NCBI GenBank assembly: GCA_030549775.1
Contig: CM060172.1
Location: forward strand, 53,743,942-53,807,941
DNA: 64,000 nt
DNA from: Tamarix chinensis
Taxonomy: Eukaryota > Streptophyta > Magnoliopsida > Caryophyllales > Tamaricaceae
Direction of reading: 5' to 3'
Shown: one piece after another, positions 23,823-36,218 of the stretch
Layout: each line of letters starts with the position of its first letter
How positions within the stretch are numbered: position 1 is the first letter of the stretch
Translations under genes and position numbers: made by a program
Notes under the pieces: model-generated
Seen by the model: the letters and a program-made list of their open reading frames with translations, nothing else
Database searches by the model: none
What the model was told of the DNA's origin: nothing

Positions 23823-24316
23823 AAACACTAATCGTTAAAGTGAAAGATTAATGAGCTGGGCCTAGTTGAATTATATTATCAGTACCGATCCACCGGATAT
23901 AATAGTGGCCTAGGAGGTTTTACCCTGGATGATGTTTATGAGTATCGATCCACCGGATATAATAGTGGCCCAGGATGTTTTTCCCTGGATGATGTTTATG
24001 AGTACCGATCCACCGGATATAATAATGGCCCAGGTACACATTGCCTTGGATGATGTATATTTGTATTCCAATCCACCAGCCATAATAGTGGGAGTCCCGA
24101 GCTCAATAAATTGTATTTGGTTGTGAATAAATTATGGAAAAATACTAATCACTTACAGTGGAACATCCTGTGAGTCGGGGTTAGACCGATCCACCTGCGA
24201 ATAATAGTGGCAAGGAGCGTTCTACCCTGGAGACCGATCCACCGGCAATAATAGTGGTCAGGAGCGTTATGCCCTGTATGTATTCCGGTCCACTGGCTAT
24301 AATAGTGGGGTTCCCG
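23823..24316 (+). repeat. Array of 60-bp CCAC...GTGG units in gLTR-e
   Basis: CACTAATCGTTAAAGTG opens the array. Three near-identical 60-bp units (about 23880-24060) each contain CCACCGGATATAATAGTGG or AATGG and a CCAGG-(about 9 nt)-CCTGG pair. A second opener (CTAATCACTTACAGTGG at about 24146) starts another short series ending AGTGGGGTTCCCGC. Confidence 0.85.
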
Positions 24317-24835
24317 CACTCATATGGATATTTATAATATGATATGATTGATAATGATGGACTAAAGGCTTAAAGCCCAGAAGTATCGATTGTTCTCTAT
24401 GACCTATTAATATCTGATTGATTTGTTAAGTATGTGGATGTATGAATGTGGATATTAATTATTTACCTTTCATTATGTATGTATGTAGTATCATGTATTG
24501 CATTGCGGGCTTGTTGTTAGGTGTGTTTTAAAGGGTTACTCAATACTATAGTACTGAAGGGTTCCATTCGTGGAGCCCCTACCTATTTAATGGGTAGTGT
24601 CCCTTACAGGTCATTTTTCAGGTGCTATTCAAGTGGACTCTCGGAAAAGAGCGTAAGGTACTATCCAGTAAATCCTAGGGTTGTACTCTTTCGCCTTTAA
24701 AATTTATAGTTTCAATGTATTTGTTGATTTATAACCATCACTGGTGGATTTTATTTTTGTAAAGTGATAAGTATGCTACTTTGATTTAATTATTGGTTGA
24801 GTTTCTCGTAAGTTGTATTTTTCCTGTTAGCCTTA

Positions 24836-24882
24836 GAAATTGGTACTGGAACGGTAAGAGTGAACTAGTCTGGTACTAAGTG
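24836..24882 (+). other. Conserved 3' hairpin of gLTR-e
   Basis: TTGGTACTGG pairs with CTGGTACTAA (G-U allowed); the outer CAC/GTG pairs seen in gLTR-d and gLTR-h are partly lost on the left arm. It lies 100 bp before the element end and directly before GTGGCGGTAACATCCC. Confidence 0.55.
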
Positions 24883-25543
24883 TGGCGGTAACATCCCTAG
24901 AATTTACAATTTTGTTATTTCGCTTCCGCTAATTGTCTTAATCAAACAAAATTTTTCAGTAGTGAATTTTAGGGGTGTTGCACTCATGGAATTAACATAA
25001 AAGAGATGTAAGATAAATCATTAATATAAGTTTGGCCTAATCTTGTAATTCTAGATTATTGTCTTGTATGCCTTTTGTATTTATTCTCTTGCACAGCCTT
25101 ACTTGTGTGCTTCTTACTGGCCTTAATCATATGGTTACCTTACTCAGTATGTAGCATATTGACCACCCGTTTCATGAGTGTTTCTCATTCTCACAAGCAG
25201 AAGACCCATCTGAGTTTGTGTAGGTAGGGGACGACGTCTTCGATGCTTACGACACCTACGAGGCATCGAGCGGGGCTGAGCGTTGAGCCTATACCTGACC
25301 TGGGGATCGAGAATGACTCGGTCGGACTCTGTTTTTTCTCTTATTTTATCATGTTTTGTTCTTATTCTAGTTATGTCATATTGTATGGTATTTTATATTT
25401 TTGGAAAAATTTAGTTACTTACTCTTTGGGTTGTAATTCTTAAATCGCACTCTAATTTCTATATGACTATGAGGGAGTCCTCTTATGAGCTCTCATTGTT
25501 TTATTAATGGCTTGTGTTTGATGTTAACTCTGTTTAGCCTTAG

Positions 25544-25589
25544 CACTTAGTACTGGAACTGTAGGAGTGAACCGGTCTGGTACTAAGTG
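25544..25589 (+). other. Conserved 3' hairpin of gLTR-d
   Basis: CACTTAGTACTGG (25544-25556) pairs with CTGGTACTAAGTG (25577-25589); the outer ten pairs are perfect. It lies about 100 bp before the element end and is followed by GTGGCGGTAATATCCC (overlapping its last bases). Confidence 0.7.
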
Positions 25590-25777
25590 TGGCGGTAATA
25601 TCCCAAAAATATATGGTTTTGTTATTTCACTTATGTTAAACCTTTTTATTAAAATGAAAATTTTTAGTAGTAAATTTTGGGGCTATTACACAATTTTGGT
25701 AAGAATGTACGCCATAGCTAGGGGTTTTTTTTATGTGTATCGCGTATATTTGTATGAAATCTCATGTTTAGTATTGT

Positions 25778-25779
25778 TA

Positions 25780-25809
<30 letters not shown>
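25778..25809 (+). repeat. (TTA)n microsatellite of gLTR-c
   Basis: About nine ATT units in the same relative position as the microsatellites of gLTR-d and gLTR-i. Confidence 0.9.
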
Positions 25810-25811
<2 letters not shown>

Positions 25812-26639
25812 TTTTATATTGTATGTTATGTTATATGATGGAAAAATGAGAAAAATGTGGAAGCATGTGTATGTGCATTTTGTTAGTTAAGTTAGGATTT
25901 GCAAGTAAAGAAGGTTGGAATGAATCATTTATCTAAATTGGGTTATGATATTTGAATCATACATATATGTAAACTTTTGGTTCAGTATTTTCATGAGGAC
26001 ATGGGTTTGAGGTTGAAAAATCATTCATATTAGGACTTGTAGGGTTTTGTGAAAAATTGGTATTTTGGCTATCTTATGGGTAATTTGATCAATATGGGTT
26101 AAACATGAAATATTTGGTATTTTATTATGTAATCCAAAAATGTTAAATATATTATGTAAAATATTTGGAGTGATTATGAATGAACTAAGTCTAATAAAAT
26201 GAGAAAATAGATTAAAGTGAGAATAGTAACCCTATTGTAGGGGTCATTATTGCATATGTAAAACATTGAAGTTAGAACTTGATTTTTGAATATGTTGTTA
26301 GTATTGGAGTTTTAGGGATGTATATTAAATTTGGTGATCATATGAATCTCATGGAAAAAGATGTTGGAGTTAGACCTTTATTGTTAGATATGTTATTACT
26401 AATAATATTTTAAGGCTGAGTATTAAATTTGGTGATAAAATAAGTACTAGAAAAGAATATATACTTAACTTAAGAAATTAGGGCTTCTTAGGAGGAATAT
26501 GACCTTTTTACTTGGGGAATGTATTAGTATTCATGTGGTTGTGTTTATGTGTTTCAAATAATTATGTTAAGATGGATTATGTTAATTTCATCCCCTCATG
26601 TGTGTTTACAAGATGATATTGAGATATATGATCATGAAT

Positions 26640-27092
26640 AAGACTCTACACACTTAAAGTAAAAAATCACGTGAGCCTGGGCTGAGGTGTTGTGCGTTCG
26701 CTCCACTAGATGATAATAGTAGCTCAAGAACATTTTTCCTTAAGGGGTTCTCTATTCCATTCCAACGGATTAAGAATAGTAGGGTTCTTAGGCTGAAAAT
26801 AAACAAAGTGAGATCTTAAGATAAGCAATAATGAATAAGATCTTAATTACTTAAAGTAAAACATTACGTGAATCAAGATTGATGTGTTGCATCCGTTACA
26901 TTGGATTATAATAGTGGCTTAGCAGTGTTTTGCCCTAAGAGGTGATTGTTCCATAGATTTAAGAATAGTGGTAAGAAATATGTTACCTTGGTATATGTTC
27001 GGTCTATTCCAACGGAAGATAATAGTGGCTTAGAGTGTTTTATCCTGAGAGGTATTTTAGTTTGTTCCACTAAGTTAAGAATAGTAGAGGTC
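26640..27092 (+). repeat. Decayed array of CCAC...GTGG units in gLTR-c
   Basis: Two openers (CACACTTAAAGTAAAA at about 26648 and TTACTTAAAGTAAAAC at about 26845) each lead a series of diverged units with GATAATAGTGGCT or TAAGAATAGT words. The final unit of each series ends AGTAGGGTTCTT or AGTAGAGGTC. Confidence 0.7.
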
Positions 27093-27603
27093 TTTGACCT
27101 CAATATAAATGAGAATAAGGATTATGATTATATCTAATAATGGAATTTTCTGATCATATTTTCTTACATCATATTATTGTGTATGCCTTTTTCTTTTATA
27201 TGACATTATGTATTTTATGTAATCTAGTTATGACTGTATTGCTACCTTACTTAGTACATAATGTAGTAATCATCATTTTCATGGGTGTTGCTCATTTCCA
27301 TGAGCAGAGGGCTTAGTTGAGTTTGTGCAGGTCTTTGAGGACCTATCGGGTGACTTTGTTCCTTATGACTCCTTGCTTGGGGATGAGTGATCTTATTTTA
27401 TATATGGATTTTGGGATCATAGAGTGATGTTATTTGGATCTTGGCTTAACTCGGATACTCTTTTGGGATTCTTAGCTTCTGTCTATCCCTTTTATGTATT
27501 TGAATATTTTACTTAGAGTAATCTTCTAAACCCTTGCTTAAATTTATGAAATCTATCTTATTATCCTATTTTTATCATGTTTTAGGTTTTAACTCTTTTT
27601 CCT

Positions 27604-27652
27604 TGTATTTGATGCAAGAATGGTATAGTAAGACATACTTATATTGAGTACA
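27604..27652 (+). other. Conserved 3' hairpin of gLTR-c
   Basis: TGTATTTGATGCAAG (27604-27618) pairs with CTTATATTGAGTACA (27638-27652): fourteen of fifteen positions pair if four G-U pairs are allowed, although the sequence differs almost everywhere from the gLTR-d hairpin. It lies 76 bp before the element end. Confidence 0.6.
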
Positions 27653-27733
27653 GTGGTAACACCTAATTATATTATTATTATGCTCTCAATTAATGAAAAT
27701 TTTTAATAGTAAATTTTGAGGTGTTATATTGAG

Positions 27734-28307
27734 TCATCAAACATTTTTTCGAACAGAATATGTGCTTATTTATTCCATGTATGACAAGGTACATTTTTAT
27801 ATAAAATATTTGATTTATTAGATGATTGGATTATAAAATATCATCAAATCAAATCTTTATGCAAGGAATAATCCTTAAGTAAGCTAATTTCATCATGTCA
27901 TTTCTTAATATTTACAAGTCTAATAATAAATTTAAAAACTAGGGTTATGTTCAATGTTACTTGAATATTCTGTGACTAAAATTCATGTTGATCAAATGGT
28001 GGGATTGAAAGATATTATCATATGAAGATTATAAGTGTATTACTTTATATTTTAGCATCTATTGCATCACCTTATGCGCAATTTGATGCATATCCATTAT
28101 TCTTATGTGAAAATAACTTGTCACCCAAATATACTTTGCTTACTACACTTAGGTGCATGATATATTTTGTGCATTATACATAATATTAAATACTTTATAT
28201 GGATTATAATTTAAGAGGTAAACTTTCATCAATCCACCCAATTGATCCAAAGTTGAGTCAAGTGGAAACCTGGGTGTGTGATGTGGAGTTAGTCCTTGGC
28301 AGTAGAA
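27734..28307. other. No gene recognised; AT-rich DNA between gLTR-c and gLTR-f
   Basis: No convincing reading frame. CCAAAGTTGAGTCAAGTGGAAACC near 28248 is not matched elsewhere in the window. Confidence 0.45.
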
Positions 28308-30650
28308 ATATTAATACCCTATAATTTCATATATATATTAAGTGTAATAGACTAAAATTTTAATCTGACCTTAATTTATGGTAATTAGTATCTTAAACTT
28401 TTTCTTAATCCTTTAATCATAATTCCAACTCTAACTCCAATCCTTAACACTTCCCTCATTCTTTCTTCTTTTTCCTTTTTTTTTCTATTTTCCTTTTCCT
28501 TCTCTTTTTCTCTTTCCTGTGTAACACCTTGTCCCCGCCAATTGGATTTGGTTTAATCTAGATAAACAAACTAGAACCTAACTATGCCCAAACCCACAAT
28601 CATTCTCTTTCTACTTTCTCATTACATATCATTATCTGATCCCCTGCTTTCTACATCTTTGTCTGTTGAAATCTAATCTCAACTCCCTCGTGCCATTTCT
28701 CTCACTCACACAAGCCATAACCCTTTATAACCCTTCTCCCTTGTATGGTCAGGCACTTATTGCACAACTAGAATACATTTCCTTTCTCTCTTCCACAACA
28801 TTCTTTTTCTCTAGTAATCACTATCCTCACCCTTTGCAACTCACCAAGCTAAACGCCTCTTAGTTTATATTTTTACTCTCCCTCGGTCTCTAATGGTTTT
28901 TCTAATCCTATTTTTTGTTCCCTCATCTCTTGCAAGTTTTCTCTTTCTTGTTCAGGCTTATCTTACTCTTCCCTCAATTTTGGTTGATCTTGCCAAGTGA
29001 TATGGCTTTTGTTGATCAAGTCAATTGTGTCAAGCAAGTTTTTCTTACCGAGTGAGTTTGTTCTCTCATGATCTTGATCATACCTTTTGTTCTCTCTCAG
29101 CTCTCTACCAAACCCCCTCACTCTCCCCTGGTTGTTGGCTGAACCTACTCACCCTCCCCCAATCATTGCTAGTCCCCATCCTTTGTCGAGCATTCATTAT
29201 TCCATTTGAGCGCACACTACTCCTCCCAAGCAATCACTATTCCTTATCGAGTCCATGTGTGTTTTTCCAAGTGCACTATTTTTCTCCACTAACCCCCTTG
29301 ATTTCTATATATTTTCCTTTCCCCTCTTACCTTTTGTCATTCACCCACCTTACTCTATTAACCATGTCTTGTTTTCTCTAGGCCATTAGGTGGTCCCTTG
29401 GCAACCTTAGAGGAGGAGGCTTAGGGCCTTTTTGCTTACTTAGATACAGGTGGTTTATTTAGCAAGGATACATGCCTTATAATAGGATTTTGATACTATA
29501 TGTAAATAGTGTATAATATAATGTTAGTATATCTTTTTTTTCTTAAATCATATTGTTAGGGTTATTTAATTTTGTTATAGTATCATAACATGAGAGTATG
29601 ATTATTCTAAAAATTATGAGATTATGTGATATTATTTGTCATGCCTTGTATACTGTGCTAAAGCTGTCATGACATTAATGAGATAACTAATAGTTCAATA
29701 ACATATTAATACTTAAAGTGAAAGATTTACGAGTCAGGATCAGCTGTAATATTTTGTTCCACATAACAAGAATGGTGGCTAGAATTGTCATGTCTTGGGT
29801 TGTATCAATCCATTCTTTCGAAAGAGAATAGTAAACATGAGAGTTGTCTTAGGTTTTACTAGTTCATTCCACCAAATGAAAATAATAGACAAGAGTGTCG
29901 TCCTTTAGGTTATACCAGACCATTCCATTGAATGACAATAATGAACATGAGCATTATGCCTTGGGTTATACCAATCAATTCCATCAAATGAGAATAGTAG
30001 TCATAAGTATTATGCTCTAGGTTTCACAAATATAATATAATATTGTTCCACTAGCTATGTAGAGTGGGAAATGTATAATCATTTATTTTGGAAATCATTT
30101 GTTTCCTTTCGGGAACATTCTTAAGTGTAATTCATGCACACAATATGCCCTTCCATGCGACCTTATGTGTTATGTATGGTCTCTTTTATGATTTCATTAC
30201 TACCTTACTCAATATACAATTATTAAAAATTATTTTTATGGGTGTTTCTCATTTCCACAAGCAGACGACACAAGTTTTAGTGTACAAGTTTCTAAGAACT
30301 ATTTTGATAATTTTGCAACCTATGATACACTACATGTGGAGGAGTGATTTTTATTTATTAGGTTTTGGGTGTAGAGTTAGCATTACGTGATATCTAGTTT
30401 TCACTCGAATACCTTTTAGACTCTTAACTACATTGGATCCTTTTTTTTCTGTATTATTCTTATGATGTACTTAGAGTTCAATCTCTAGATTATTATCTAT
30501 GATTTATGCAAATTTCTCTCATTCTTTTGTTTATATTATTTAAACTTATAAATGTTATACCTTTTATTTGATATAAAAATTTTGTGGTAAACACCCAATT
30601 ATCTTAATATTATGCTAATGTAAAAAAAATGATAGTAAATGCATTTGTAT
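28308..30650 (+). mobile_element. gLTR-f: strongly decayed giant LTR-like element
   Basis: The start AATACCCTATAATTTC and the following AT-rich text resemble gLTR-k. A pyrimidine-rich zone (about 28440-29385) and an array with the usual opener (29703) follow. The 3' end is reduced to GTGGTAAACACCC and a poorly preserved terminus near 30650. Exact ends and a target duplication cannot be fixed. No coding domain. Confidence 0.5.
29703..30070 (+). repeat. Decayed array in gLTR-f
   Basis: Opener AATACTTAAAGTGAAAGATT, then five diverged units of roughly 55-60 bp with CCA...GAATAGT or GAATGGTGG halves. The last ends AGAGTGGGAAATG. Confidence 0.65.
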
Positions 30651-31674
30651 AAAAAAAATTATACGTAACTTAAATATAATACAATTCAATTTTTATCCTC
30701 TATGTTTGGTTTTTTAATAAAGTTGTTTTGCATTAAATACGTCAAATTGCTCATGTATTTCATAACTTGAAAAAAAAGAAGAAGAGACCATATATTTTTC
30801 TAAGAGAGGTTTTTATCCCAGTCTTCATCAATTTGATATTTTAAGTACAATGATATTAGATAATTCATTTGTATCACTTTGGTTCCAAAAAGTATTAAAT
30901 AATGTTGTTCAACTCGATTATACTCCTAAATTCTCATATGATGTTTTCCACTTTCTAAGGTGGGCGACACTAAACAATGTTAATGAGATCAATAAGAAGA
31001 CTACATTATGATTCAAATAAAACATGTGTTTGTTCTAGTTCTTGAGCTATAGTCTTGATCCCAAGAACATCCCTCTAGTTTTAACAATTAGTGATGAATG
31101 TTGTGAAGATTTCTACAATTGGATGAGTTGAAATGGGGGTCAGTCTTACATGATGAAGGCGTCGAATACCACTAATTATATTGTATTATGAATTATATTA
31201 AGTAAGGATTAAGTTTTGCGAGTATATATAGGTGGTGGTAAGCCTATAATATTCAACCCACATAGCACTAGACCTTTACACCCAATAAAAAGGAATAAGA
31301 GATAGGGAAAAGTCAGAAACCAATATTAAGGAAGAGAAACGATAGGGAAACTATGAAGATTGAACCACCTAATATACTATTGTATTTTACTAACTACGAT
31401 ATATAAAAAAGATGAAAGATTCAATAATCCATACTAATATAATGAAATAAGAGAATTTAATGAAAAAAAACCCTTGAGAAGCGAAAGCCTTTTATTAATC
31501 TGTCAACCATCAATATATAAAAGCATATCAAGAACCCTTTTGTTTGATTCTTGGTTACAATGCATCTTACAAGGGCACTAGTGTCTTCTATCAATTTTTT
31601 TTCTTAATCACATATTCCTTTAATCCTTATATTTATACTAAAACCTATAGGAATTAAATACTTATCAACATAGG
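30651..31674. other. No gene recognised; possible minus-strand LTR fragment at its right end
   Basis: The minus strand from about 31669 opens TGTTGATAAGTATTTAATTCC after a purine-rich GGGGGCACCTA, and further in has TTGTAACCAAGAATC followed by AATAAAAGG. That is a common arrangement in copia LTRs. The other end was not found, so this is only a suggestion. The rest (30651-31300) holds nothing I recognise. Confidence 0.3.
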
Positions 31675-32269
31675 TGCCCCCGACCCCTCCTCTTCTTTTC
31701 CTTTTCTCTCTTCTCTCCCTTCTCTTATCTTTTCCTCTTTTCTGACCTGTTCTCTATTCGCAGCCCCAACCGCCTCCTTCTCCTCAGCTCCTCCCTTCTC
31801 CTTCGTCGACCATCAGTAGCTACTGCCGGCCACAACCTGCAACCGACTGCCGCAGCATGTAGTAGCCACAACAACCACAACCGACGCATCACAACAGCCG
31901 CGCAGCAATAGCGAACTGCAGCAGGGGCAGCGACGAGCCTCGCCGGCCGTGCCACTGTCCGGCCACAACGAGATTGGGTGATGGCTGGCGAGCTATCCCC
32001 GACCTCTGGCAAAGCTTCTCCAGCCTTCCCTTGGTCCAATTTGTTGATTTTCGTTTGGTATAAATTTCTGAAAACCCTAACATTTGATTTGATTAATTGA
32101 GTATTAATTAGCTTATGATAAGCTAAACTAATTGTTTGGTTGTGTATATATGTATTGTAAGATTGATTTGGATAGGTTAATTGTATGGTTTATGTTGGAA
32201 TTTTGAAAATTTGGATTTTTGGACAGGTTATGCCCGAATTTTTTGGATTCGCCCAATTTAGCTATTTTG

Positions 32270-33180
32270 GGTAAATTGATTATACAATATGTTTTAAAAT
32301 GTATCTAATTTCATGTTGGAACCGTCAATTTGAGAAATTTATGCAGAATTAATCGAAATTTGATTCCTAGGTCAAAATTCGTGTGTAATAAAATTGGGTC
32401 ACATAATTGAGTCGTTCCACTCAACTGATTTTATAATATTGTTTGAAATGTATTTAATTTCATATCAGAAGTGTTGATTTGGGAAAATTATGCGCAATTA
32501 ATCGGAATTAAATTTTTGGGTCAAAACTCTTGGGGACTAAATTGGATTGTGTAATCGGGTCATTTTATTTAATTGATTATATAATTTACTTTAGAATACA
32601 TTTAATTACATTTCCAAACCGTCAATTTATATATTTTAGCAAGAATTGATCGGATTTGTATTCCGGGCTCAAAAACCCTAATTGTGCTAAATTGGGTATT
32701 TCTTTTATTGGTTTTGAGAAATTGATTATATGATATGTTATAAAATATGTCTAATTGCATTTCTAAATATTTAATTTAAATAAATTAATATAATTCAACC
32801 TAATTATATTTTTTGGGCCTAAAACCCTAGATTTCAAGTGAAATTATGAAATTGATCATTTGTGTAATTGTTTTTCTAAAATTAAATTTATAGAAATAGT
32901 TGAAATGATCCTAATTGTATTTTAATGCCTTTAATTGGAATTAATTGGTTTGAATTACTTGATTTTGTGTTGTGGGCCTTAAAACCATAATTTTGAAAAC
33001 AGATCGTCTTGAATTGGCTAATTGGAAGATTGCTTTGTTGAAATTAATTATCTAGATTTATTTAAAATTTATTTAATCGTACTTTTAAGCTATCAATTTG
33101 AGATAATAAAAGTTAATTAGTCGGTTCGTAGCCCGAGCATTAAAACCCTTGATTTGCCGGATATGGTTTTATAAAATTGA
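32270..33180 (+). repeat. About 150-bp degenerate tandem repeat in gLTR-g
   Basis: Units beginning ATTGATTATA or CTGATTTTATAA start at 32275, 32425, 32572 and 32721 (spacing 150, 147 and 149 bp), followed by more irregular units to about 33180. Shared words include AACCGTCAATTT, AATTAATCGGAATT, GGTCAAAA and CAAAAACCCTAAT-type text. Confidence 0.8.
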
Positions 33181-33981
33181 TTGTGTTATGTGTCTTTTAT
33201 CTAATCGATTTCTGTCTTTGGGTTTTAAATCATTTGAATTATGTTTTAATCTAATCGGTTTGGCGTTGGTTCTATGTAAATGGTTGGTTTACCTATTTAG
33301 TTGTAAAACCTAATGAATAAGTCATTTTTGATAAATTAACTTATAATCGATTATTCTTTCTCGGGCTTTTCAAATTAATTTGAAATGTCCCAAGTGATAT
33401 GTGTGTTAATCCGATTTGATTTATATTTAATCTTAAATCTTAATAGAGCTATACTCTTGAGTCCTAAGTTTTGGACACGTTTTCTAAGAAAGATCGTTTG
33501 TGTTTGTTTGCGTTTATTTAATTAGAATATGTAAATTATTAATTGATAAGATAGTTTCTAACGTAGTTTCGATTTCTATTAGTGATCTAGGAAAACTTTC
33601 TTGTAGATTGTCGAGCTTTTGATAGCTCTCCCTCTTTCTCAATTTTCTTAGCTAGTTTAAGATTTAGGTAAGTCATTACTTACCTTTACTTATGGCAGAA
33701 TTTAGATGTATGTCTACTTGAAGTGGAAGGTGATAAGTATGCCTATCGATTATTTAATCATGTCAAGTTTATGTTGTGTTATGTGTGGTAATTGCATATA
33801 TGTATAAATTTATAGCCTCAATACAAATGTGTGTTAATATGACACTTGAATATGGTATGCATTTGAGTATGTGAAGGGTTGAGTATGGATTGGAATTATA
33901 TGATATCCTATGCTCTATCTTTATCTCATGGAATTATTCATATGGGCTTGATTTATAGCCGGTTAAAATCCTTGAATAAGA

Positions 33982-34536
33982 TACTAATAATTCAAAGTGG
34001 AAGGTTACGTGAGTTGGGCTGAGGTGTAGGGTCCGTTCCACCGGATGATAATAGTGGCTCAGGTGTCCTGTCTCTGAGAGGTGATTCAAGTCGTTCCACC
34101 AGTTAATAATAGTGGCTTAGGAGCGTTTTACCTTGAGAGGTGTAGAGTCCGTTCTACCGGACGATAATAGTGGCTCAGGTGTCCTGTCCCTGAGAGGTGC
34201 TTCAGTCTATTCCACTAGATTAATAATAGTGGGGCCCTATACTTAACGTGAATAAGAATATGACATGAGATAAGTAATGAATAAGACACTAATAATTTAA
34301 AGTGGAAGATTACGTGAGTCAGGACCACCAGACAATAATAGTGGCTCAGGTGTGTTGTCCCTGAGAGGTGATTCAAACCGTTCCACCGCTTAAGAATAGT
34401 GGCTCAGGAGCGTTTTTCCTTGAGAGGTGTAGGGTCCATTCCAGCGGACGATGATAGTGGATCGGGTGTGTTGTCCCCGAGAGGTGCTTCACACTGTTCC
34501 ACCGGTTTAAGAATAGTCGGGTCCCTGAACTCATCG
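33982..34536 (+). repeat. Array of CCAC...GTGG / CTCAGG...CCTGAG units in gLTR-g
   Basis: Two series, each opened by CTAATAATTYAAAGTGGAAG (about 33986 and 34288). Units of 55-60 bp carry CCACCGGATGATAATAGTGG or variants, then CTCAGG-(about 10 nt)-CCTGAG. The series end AGTGGGGCCC and AGTCGGGTCCC. Confidence 0.85.
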
Positions 34537-35203
34537 TAAATAAATAAAATCAGATGTAATAATGATTATTATTGGATTGTTGGATTGGTGTTACTTAGCA
34601 TGTGATCGTTATTTCTTGTACGCTTGTATCTTATGTTCCGTCATGTCTAGTAATGTACTCATAAGTATGAATATGTGACCCTATGTTCTATTGTATGTAA
34701 TACATGTATAATTGAGCATGATAATTGTAAGCTAGAGTCTTTCATATCTTATGTGTTTCATGTTTCATTCCATGAGTTGAGTATTCTTGATTTACTTAGT
34801 ACCAGACCCATACTGATGCTACCTTGGTTGAATGGATCCTGTGATGATCCACTGATGCAGGTTTGAGATCGGATATTGTATTAGGGTGGAAGGCTTGGCT
34901 TGAGAGAGTAGGCAATCCGAAATTTGATCTATCGGGATTTGTCTTGTTGACTGTATTTATTTTTGGGAAGTTTCAAGTGTTGTATTTAAAATTTGAAGGG
35001 TGTTGTAATTGATTTTTAATTCCTCATACTCTGATAAGCTTTTAAAATTCGGGTTTATTTCATAGGTTTCGTTGATTAATTTAGCGATGATTTTATTCAG
35101 TGAAATTATTCACTTGCCATCTGCATGTAGATATCTCATTGTAGGAGTTTATCCTCATGGCATAGATGTTGTTTAGAATTTTATTTGACAGGTCTTAGCC
35201 TTG

Positions 35204-35248
35204 CATCTAGCATGAGATAGATGGTGGAAATCTATCTTGTGTTAGATG
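35204..35248 (+). other. Conserved 3' hairpin of gLTR-g, 19-bp stem
   Basis: CATCTAGCATGAGATAGAT (35204-35222) and ATCTATCTTGTGTTAGATG (35230-35248) pair along all 19 positions if three G-U pairs are allowed, around a 7-nt loop. Only the position and the downstream GTGGCGGTAAC box are shared with other copies; the stem sequence is different. Confidence 0.75.
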
Positions 35249-35334
35249 TGGCGGTAACATTCCCCATATTCTATTCTAGCTTCCACTTTATTCTTTCAAT
35301 TTTTTTTTCAGGAGTGAATTTCGGGGGTGTTACA

Positions 35335-36218
35335 TTTAGTTTTAGTGGAAGTCTCTCACTTTATTTGCTCTATGTATGGATACTTTATGTTGGCTTATGG
35401 ACATTTTTTACCATAAGTTTTCAGCAGAAATAAAGTTTCAGTTTACTTTGTTTGTGATTTGATCTCACTAAAATTTTAAGGTGGATTAGTTGGAAATAAT
35501 CATTTTAAAATTACATTACATGAAATTTCCATGATGCACATCTATATTTTGAGCCATGTGGTTTAGTTATATCTGCATATGTGACAATTGAATGTTTAGT
35601 TACGAATAAATGTGACGAAAGTCGCTTTGATCCTATGTTGGTGTGACTAATGGACCGGATTAGTTATAGATCCATTTCATTACGACAACAATATTGAGCT
35701 TATTTGGTTATTTGGTAATTTGTGGTTATAAGGTCACACATATAACTCAAGTGGGAGATTGATGAGTTTTATCCAACAATTTGGGCTTATATGTGAACAA
35801 CATGAATTATAGGTTGTTGTATAAATTAAGCTTGTATATAAGTGATTGTATTTAATTATAAATTATTGGGCTTAATATATCTAATTAGATGTGGGCCTAT
35901 ATGTATAGAAACATTGGGTATTTTAGTTTTTTGATGGGCCAAACTAGAATAATTTGATAGACAATAGGTCAGTTGTCTATATAAAGGGTCGTAGTCCTTA
36001 GGTCATACATACTACGTCCTATTTTGATACCCATTAGTTAATAGAAACTGACGAGTGTGTGCCAAATCAAGAAGGCTGCAGTACCGTCCTTATCCAAAAT
36101 CCGTCAATTATTCTCGCATTATTGATTAAGGTACAATTCCACATAATTATGTTACTAAATTAATCTCGATGAATTAGCATTCTATCCTATCATATCTATA
36201 GATTATATTAATCTATCA
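35335..36218 (+). mobile_element. 3' end of a plus-strand Ty1/copia element, with 3' LTR
   Basis: AAGTGGGAGAT at about 35749-35759 is the usual copia polypurine tract, preceded by non-coding 3' text with GTGACGAAAGTCGC. The LTR starts TGATGAGTTTTATCC at 35760 and probably ends ATCTATCA at 36218 (about 459 bp). No primer-binding site follows, so this is the downstream LTR. The 5' part of the element is cut off by gLTR-g, and I found no pol domain upstream of it. Confidence 0.55.
35760..36218 (+). repeat. Probable copia 3' LTR
   Basis: TGAT...ATCA termini. The region includes TCTATATAAAGGG at about 35976 as a possible TATA box. There is no second copy in the window to confirm the ends. Confidence 0.45.

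Larger units (their letters stand above)
19564..24982 (+). mobile_element. gLTR-e: giant LTR-like element, innermost of the left nest, 5.4 kb
   Basis: Opens TGTAATCCCCCAAATTTTT and closes TTTTAGGGGTGTTGCA, with exact CTCAT copies at 19559-19563 and 24983-24987. It is uninterrupted apart from a small hAT-like piece at 20205-20477, and at 5419 bp is the longest copy here. Zones: pyrimidine-rich (about 19890-21400), a GGTAATTT repeat zone (22080-23165), a GGGTACTGAGTAGC pair (23605-23780), an array (23823-24316), GGGTTACTCAATACT (about 24532) and the hairpin (24836-24882). It closely parallels gLTR-h zone for zone. No coding domain. Confidence 0.88.
31675..35334 (+). mobile_element. gLTR-g: giant LTR-like element, 3' end clear, 5' end uncertain
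   Basis: The 3' end GAATTTCGGGGGTGTTACA at 35334 and the preceding hairpin (35204-35248), GTGGCGGTAACATTCC box and array (33982-34536) place it in the family. The 5' limit is provisional: TGCCCCCGACCCC at about 31675 is followed by a short pyrimidine-rich zone and a GC-rich stretch to about 32050, then a 150-bp tandem repeat found in no other copy. The right flank is TTTAG; I found no matching left flank. It seems to have landed just upstream of a copia 3' end. No coding domain. Confidence 0.6.

Noticed and set aside
23880..24316. CRISPR-like array (repeats with variable spacers)
   Set aside because: The genome is a plant; units are contiguous tandem repeats within LTRs with diverged repeats, and no cas genes exist.
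31725..32083. 104- and 64-codon Arg/Ala-rich minus-strand frames
   Set aside because: GC-rich zone of gLTR-g, antisense to the element, without recognisable motif or matching frame in another copy.
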